This document shows positions 38,853 to 39,892 of a stretch of DNA of 39,892 nt, one piece after another. This DNA is from Cupriavidus pauculus (GTDB taxonomy: Bacteria > Pseudomonadota > Gammaproteobacteria > Burkholderiales > Burkholderiaceae). The notes under the pieces were generated by a model. It did no database searches and was not told the origin of the DNA. It saw nothing but the letters and a program-made list of their open reading frames with translations. The DNA lies in NCBI RefSeq assembly GCF_002858765.1, contig NZ_PJRP01000006.1:135387-175278 (forward strand). Reading direction: 5' to 3'. Numbering within the stretch: the first letter of the stretch is position 1; every line of letters starts with the position of its first letter. Both the position numbers and the translations under genes were made by a program.

Positions 38853-39740
38853 TTACTTTTCCTTCCCGAACAGCCCGGCGGGGCGAAGCATCAGCACGAT
38901 CACCATGATGAAGAACACCACGGTGGACGACGCCTGCGGATAGAACACTTTGGTCAGGCCTTCGATCACGCCCAGCGCTAGGCCGGTGACGATGGAACCC
39001 ATGATCGAGCCCATGCCGCCGATGACCACCACGGCGAACACGACGATGATCAGGTTCTGGCCCATCAAGGGCGACACCTGGATCACCGGCGCCGCCAGCA
39101 CCCCGGCAAACGCGGCCAGGGCCACGCCGAAGCCGTAGGTCAGCGTGACCATCAGCGGCACGTTGACGCCAAACGCCTCGACGATCTTCGGGTTCTCGGT
39201 GCCTGCGCGCAGGTACGCGCCCAGCTTGGTCTTCTCGATCGTGAACCACGTGGCCAGGCAGACCACGATGGAGGCCACGACCACCCAGGCGCGATAATTC
39301 GGCAGCACCATGAAGCCGAGGTCCGTGGCGCCTTGCAGCGCGTCGGGCGGCGAGTAGGGCAGGCCGGAGACGCCATAGGCCGACCGCATCACGCCCTCGA
39401 TGACCAGCGTGATGCCCAGCGTCAGCAGCAGGCCGTAGATGTGGTCGAGCTTGTAGATCCAGCGCAGCATCGATTTCTCGATCGCGACGCCAATCACGGC
39501 CACGACCAGCGGCGACAGCAACAGCATGACCCAGTAGTTGAGGCCGGCGTACTCCATGCCGGCCCAGGCCAGTACAGCACCCAGCATGAACAGTGCGCCG
39601 TGGGCGAAGTTGATCACGTTGAGCAGGCCGAAGATCACGGCCAGGCCCAGGCTCAGCATCGCGTAGAACGCGCCGTTGACAAGCCCCAGCAGCAGCTGGG
39701 ACAGCAGCGCCGGCAGGGGGATTCCAATATCGAAATTCAT
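38853..39740 (-). CDS. LivH-type ABC transporter permease, second system
   Basis: A 295-residue HAAT-family permease: LLGLVNGAFYAMLSLGLAVI, VINFAHGALFMLGAVLAWAG, GFGVALAAFAGVLAAPVIQV, and the ATPase-contact loop ending VVIGGMGSIMGSI; the C-terminus ends RPAGLFGKEK. It is only modestly similar to the LivH at 32938-33816, so the two transporters are not a recent duplication. Preceded by the ATPase gene with an 18-base gap. Confidence 0.9.
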   Translation of the reverse strand: MNFDIGIPLPALLSQLLLGLVNGAFYAMLSLGLAVIFGLLNVINFAHGALFMLGAVLAWAGMEYAGLNYWVMLLLSPLVVAVIGVAIEKSMLRWIYKLDHIYGLLLTLGITLVIEGVMRSAYGVSGLPYSPPDALQGATDLGFMVLPNYRAWVVVASIVVCLATWFTIEKTKLGAYLRAGTENPKIVEAFGVNVPLMVTLTYGFGVALAAFAGVLAAPVIQVSPLMGQNLIIVVFAVVVIGGMGSIMGSIVTGLALGVIEGLTKVFYPQASSTVVFFIMVIVLMLRPAGLFGKEK

Positions 39741-39758
39741 GAAACGTGGGGTCCCTTG

Positions 39759-39892
39759 TTATACGCCGAGCAGTTCGTTCAGCACCGGCATCTTGGCTTG
39801 CAGCTCGCTGGCGGCAAAGCGTTCGACGATGGCGCCGTGCTCCATCACGTAGAAGCGGTCGGCCAGCGGCGCGGCAAAGCGGAAGTTCTGCT
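39759..39892 (-). CDS. LivF-type ABC transporter ATPase (5' part outside the window)
   Basis: The last 44 codons of an ATPase gene run off the window edge. The visible sequence QNFRFAAPLADRFYVMEHG, then AIVERFAASELQAKM and LLGV, matches the C-terminal end of LivF-type ATP-binding subunits just after the switch histidine region. It heads the livH-livM pair. Confidence 0.8.
   Translation of the reverse strand, partial: QNFRFAAPLADRFYVMEHGAIVERFAASELQAKMPVLNELLGV

Noticed and set aside
1..39892. tRNA, rRNA, CRISPR or complete insertion sequence
   Set aside because: No clover-leaf, rRNA-like segment, regularly spaced repeats or transposase frame was noticed; covariance-model searches were not possible.

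Overview
The window looks like chromosomal DNA of a high-GC betaproteobacterium of the Burkholderiaceae, most like Cupriavidus or Ralstonia. This is inferred from codon use, from an ArnA-like UDP-4-keto-pentose/UDP-xylose synthase of the type characterised in Ralstonia solanacearum, from the Burkholderiales-style nitrate assimilation operon, and from several Liv-type ABC transporters. No rRNA, tRNA, CRISPR array or complete insertion sequence was seen.

Layout. 1-4846: end of a sugar-nucleotide enzyme gene, a TonB-dependent receptor and an MdtD-like exporter. 4899-7508 (minus): a PLP-dependent hydroxyamino-acid dehydratase, an ornithine-cyclodeaminase-fold reductase and a YheO-type regulator, resembling the BhcB/BhcD pair of hydroxyaspartate metabolism. 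7651-16142 (minus): an assimilatory nitrate operon in transcription order transporter, nirB, nirD, NirB-like FAD protein, nitrate reductase. Its upstream region holds an NtrC-type site, a long palindrome, a sigma-54 promoter and a leader that ends in an intrinsic terminator. 16486-19550: HxlR regulator, GNAT acetyltransferase, RhtA exporter and an SDR oxidoreductase. 19565-22777: three toxin-antitoxin modules side by side, two paralogous PIN-toxin pairs with unusual antitoxins on either side of hipBA. 22886-28476: an MFS transporter with a start-codon problem, an AcpA-type phosphoesterase lipoprotein and a divergent di-haem peroxidase, with 11-bp GTCAT repeats between the last two that resemble Pho boxes, and a small unknown gene. 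28767-39892: gamma-glutamyltransferase, a Liv-type ABC transporter whose permease and two ATPases are fused in one protein, its binding protein, a PuuE-like deacetylase, a GntR regulator, a flavin reductase-like protein, and part of a second Liv-type transporter that runs off the window.

Working together. Nitrate enters through the NarK-type carrier, is reduced to nitrite by the molybdenum reductase (with the FAD protein as probable electron donor), and nitrite is reduced to ammonium by NirBD; the upstream signals point to nitrogen control. Much of the right half also concerns nitrogen compounds: gamma-glutamyl substrates, amide or ring hydrolysis, and amino-acid-type uptake. The toxin-antitoxin cluster, with AT-rich promoter DNA, is the most foreign-looking part.
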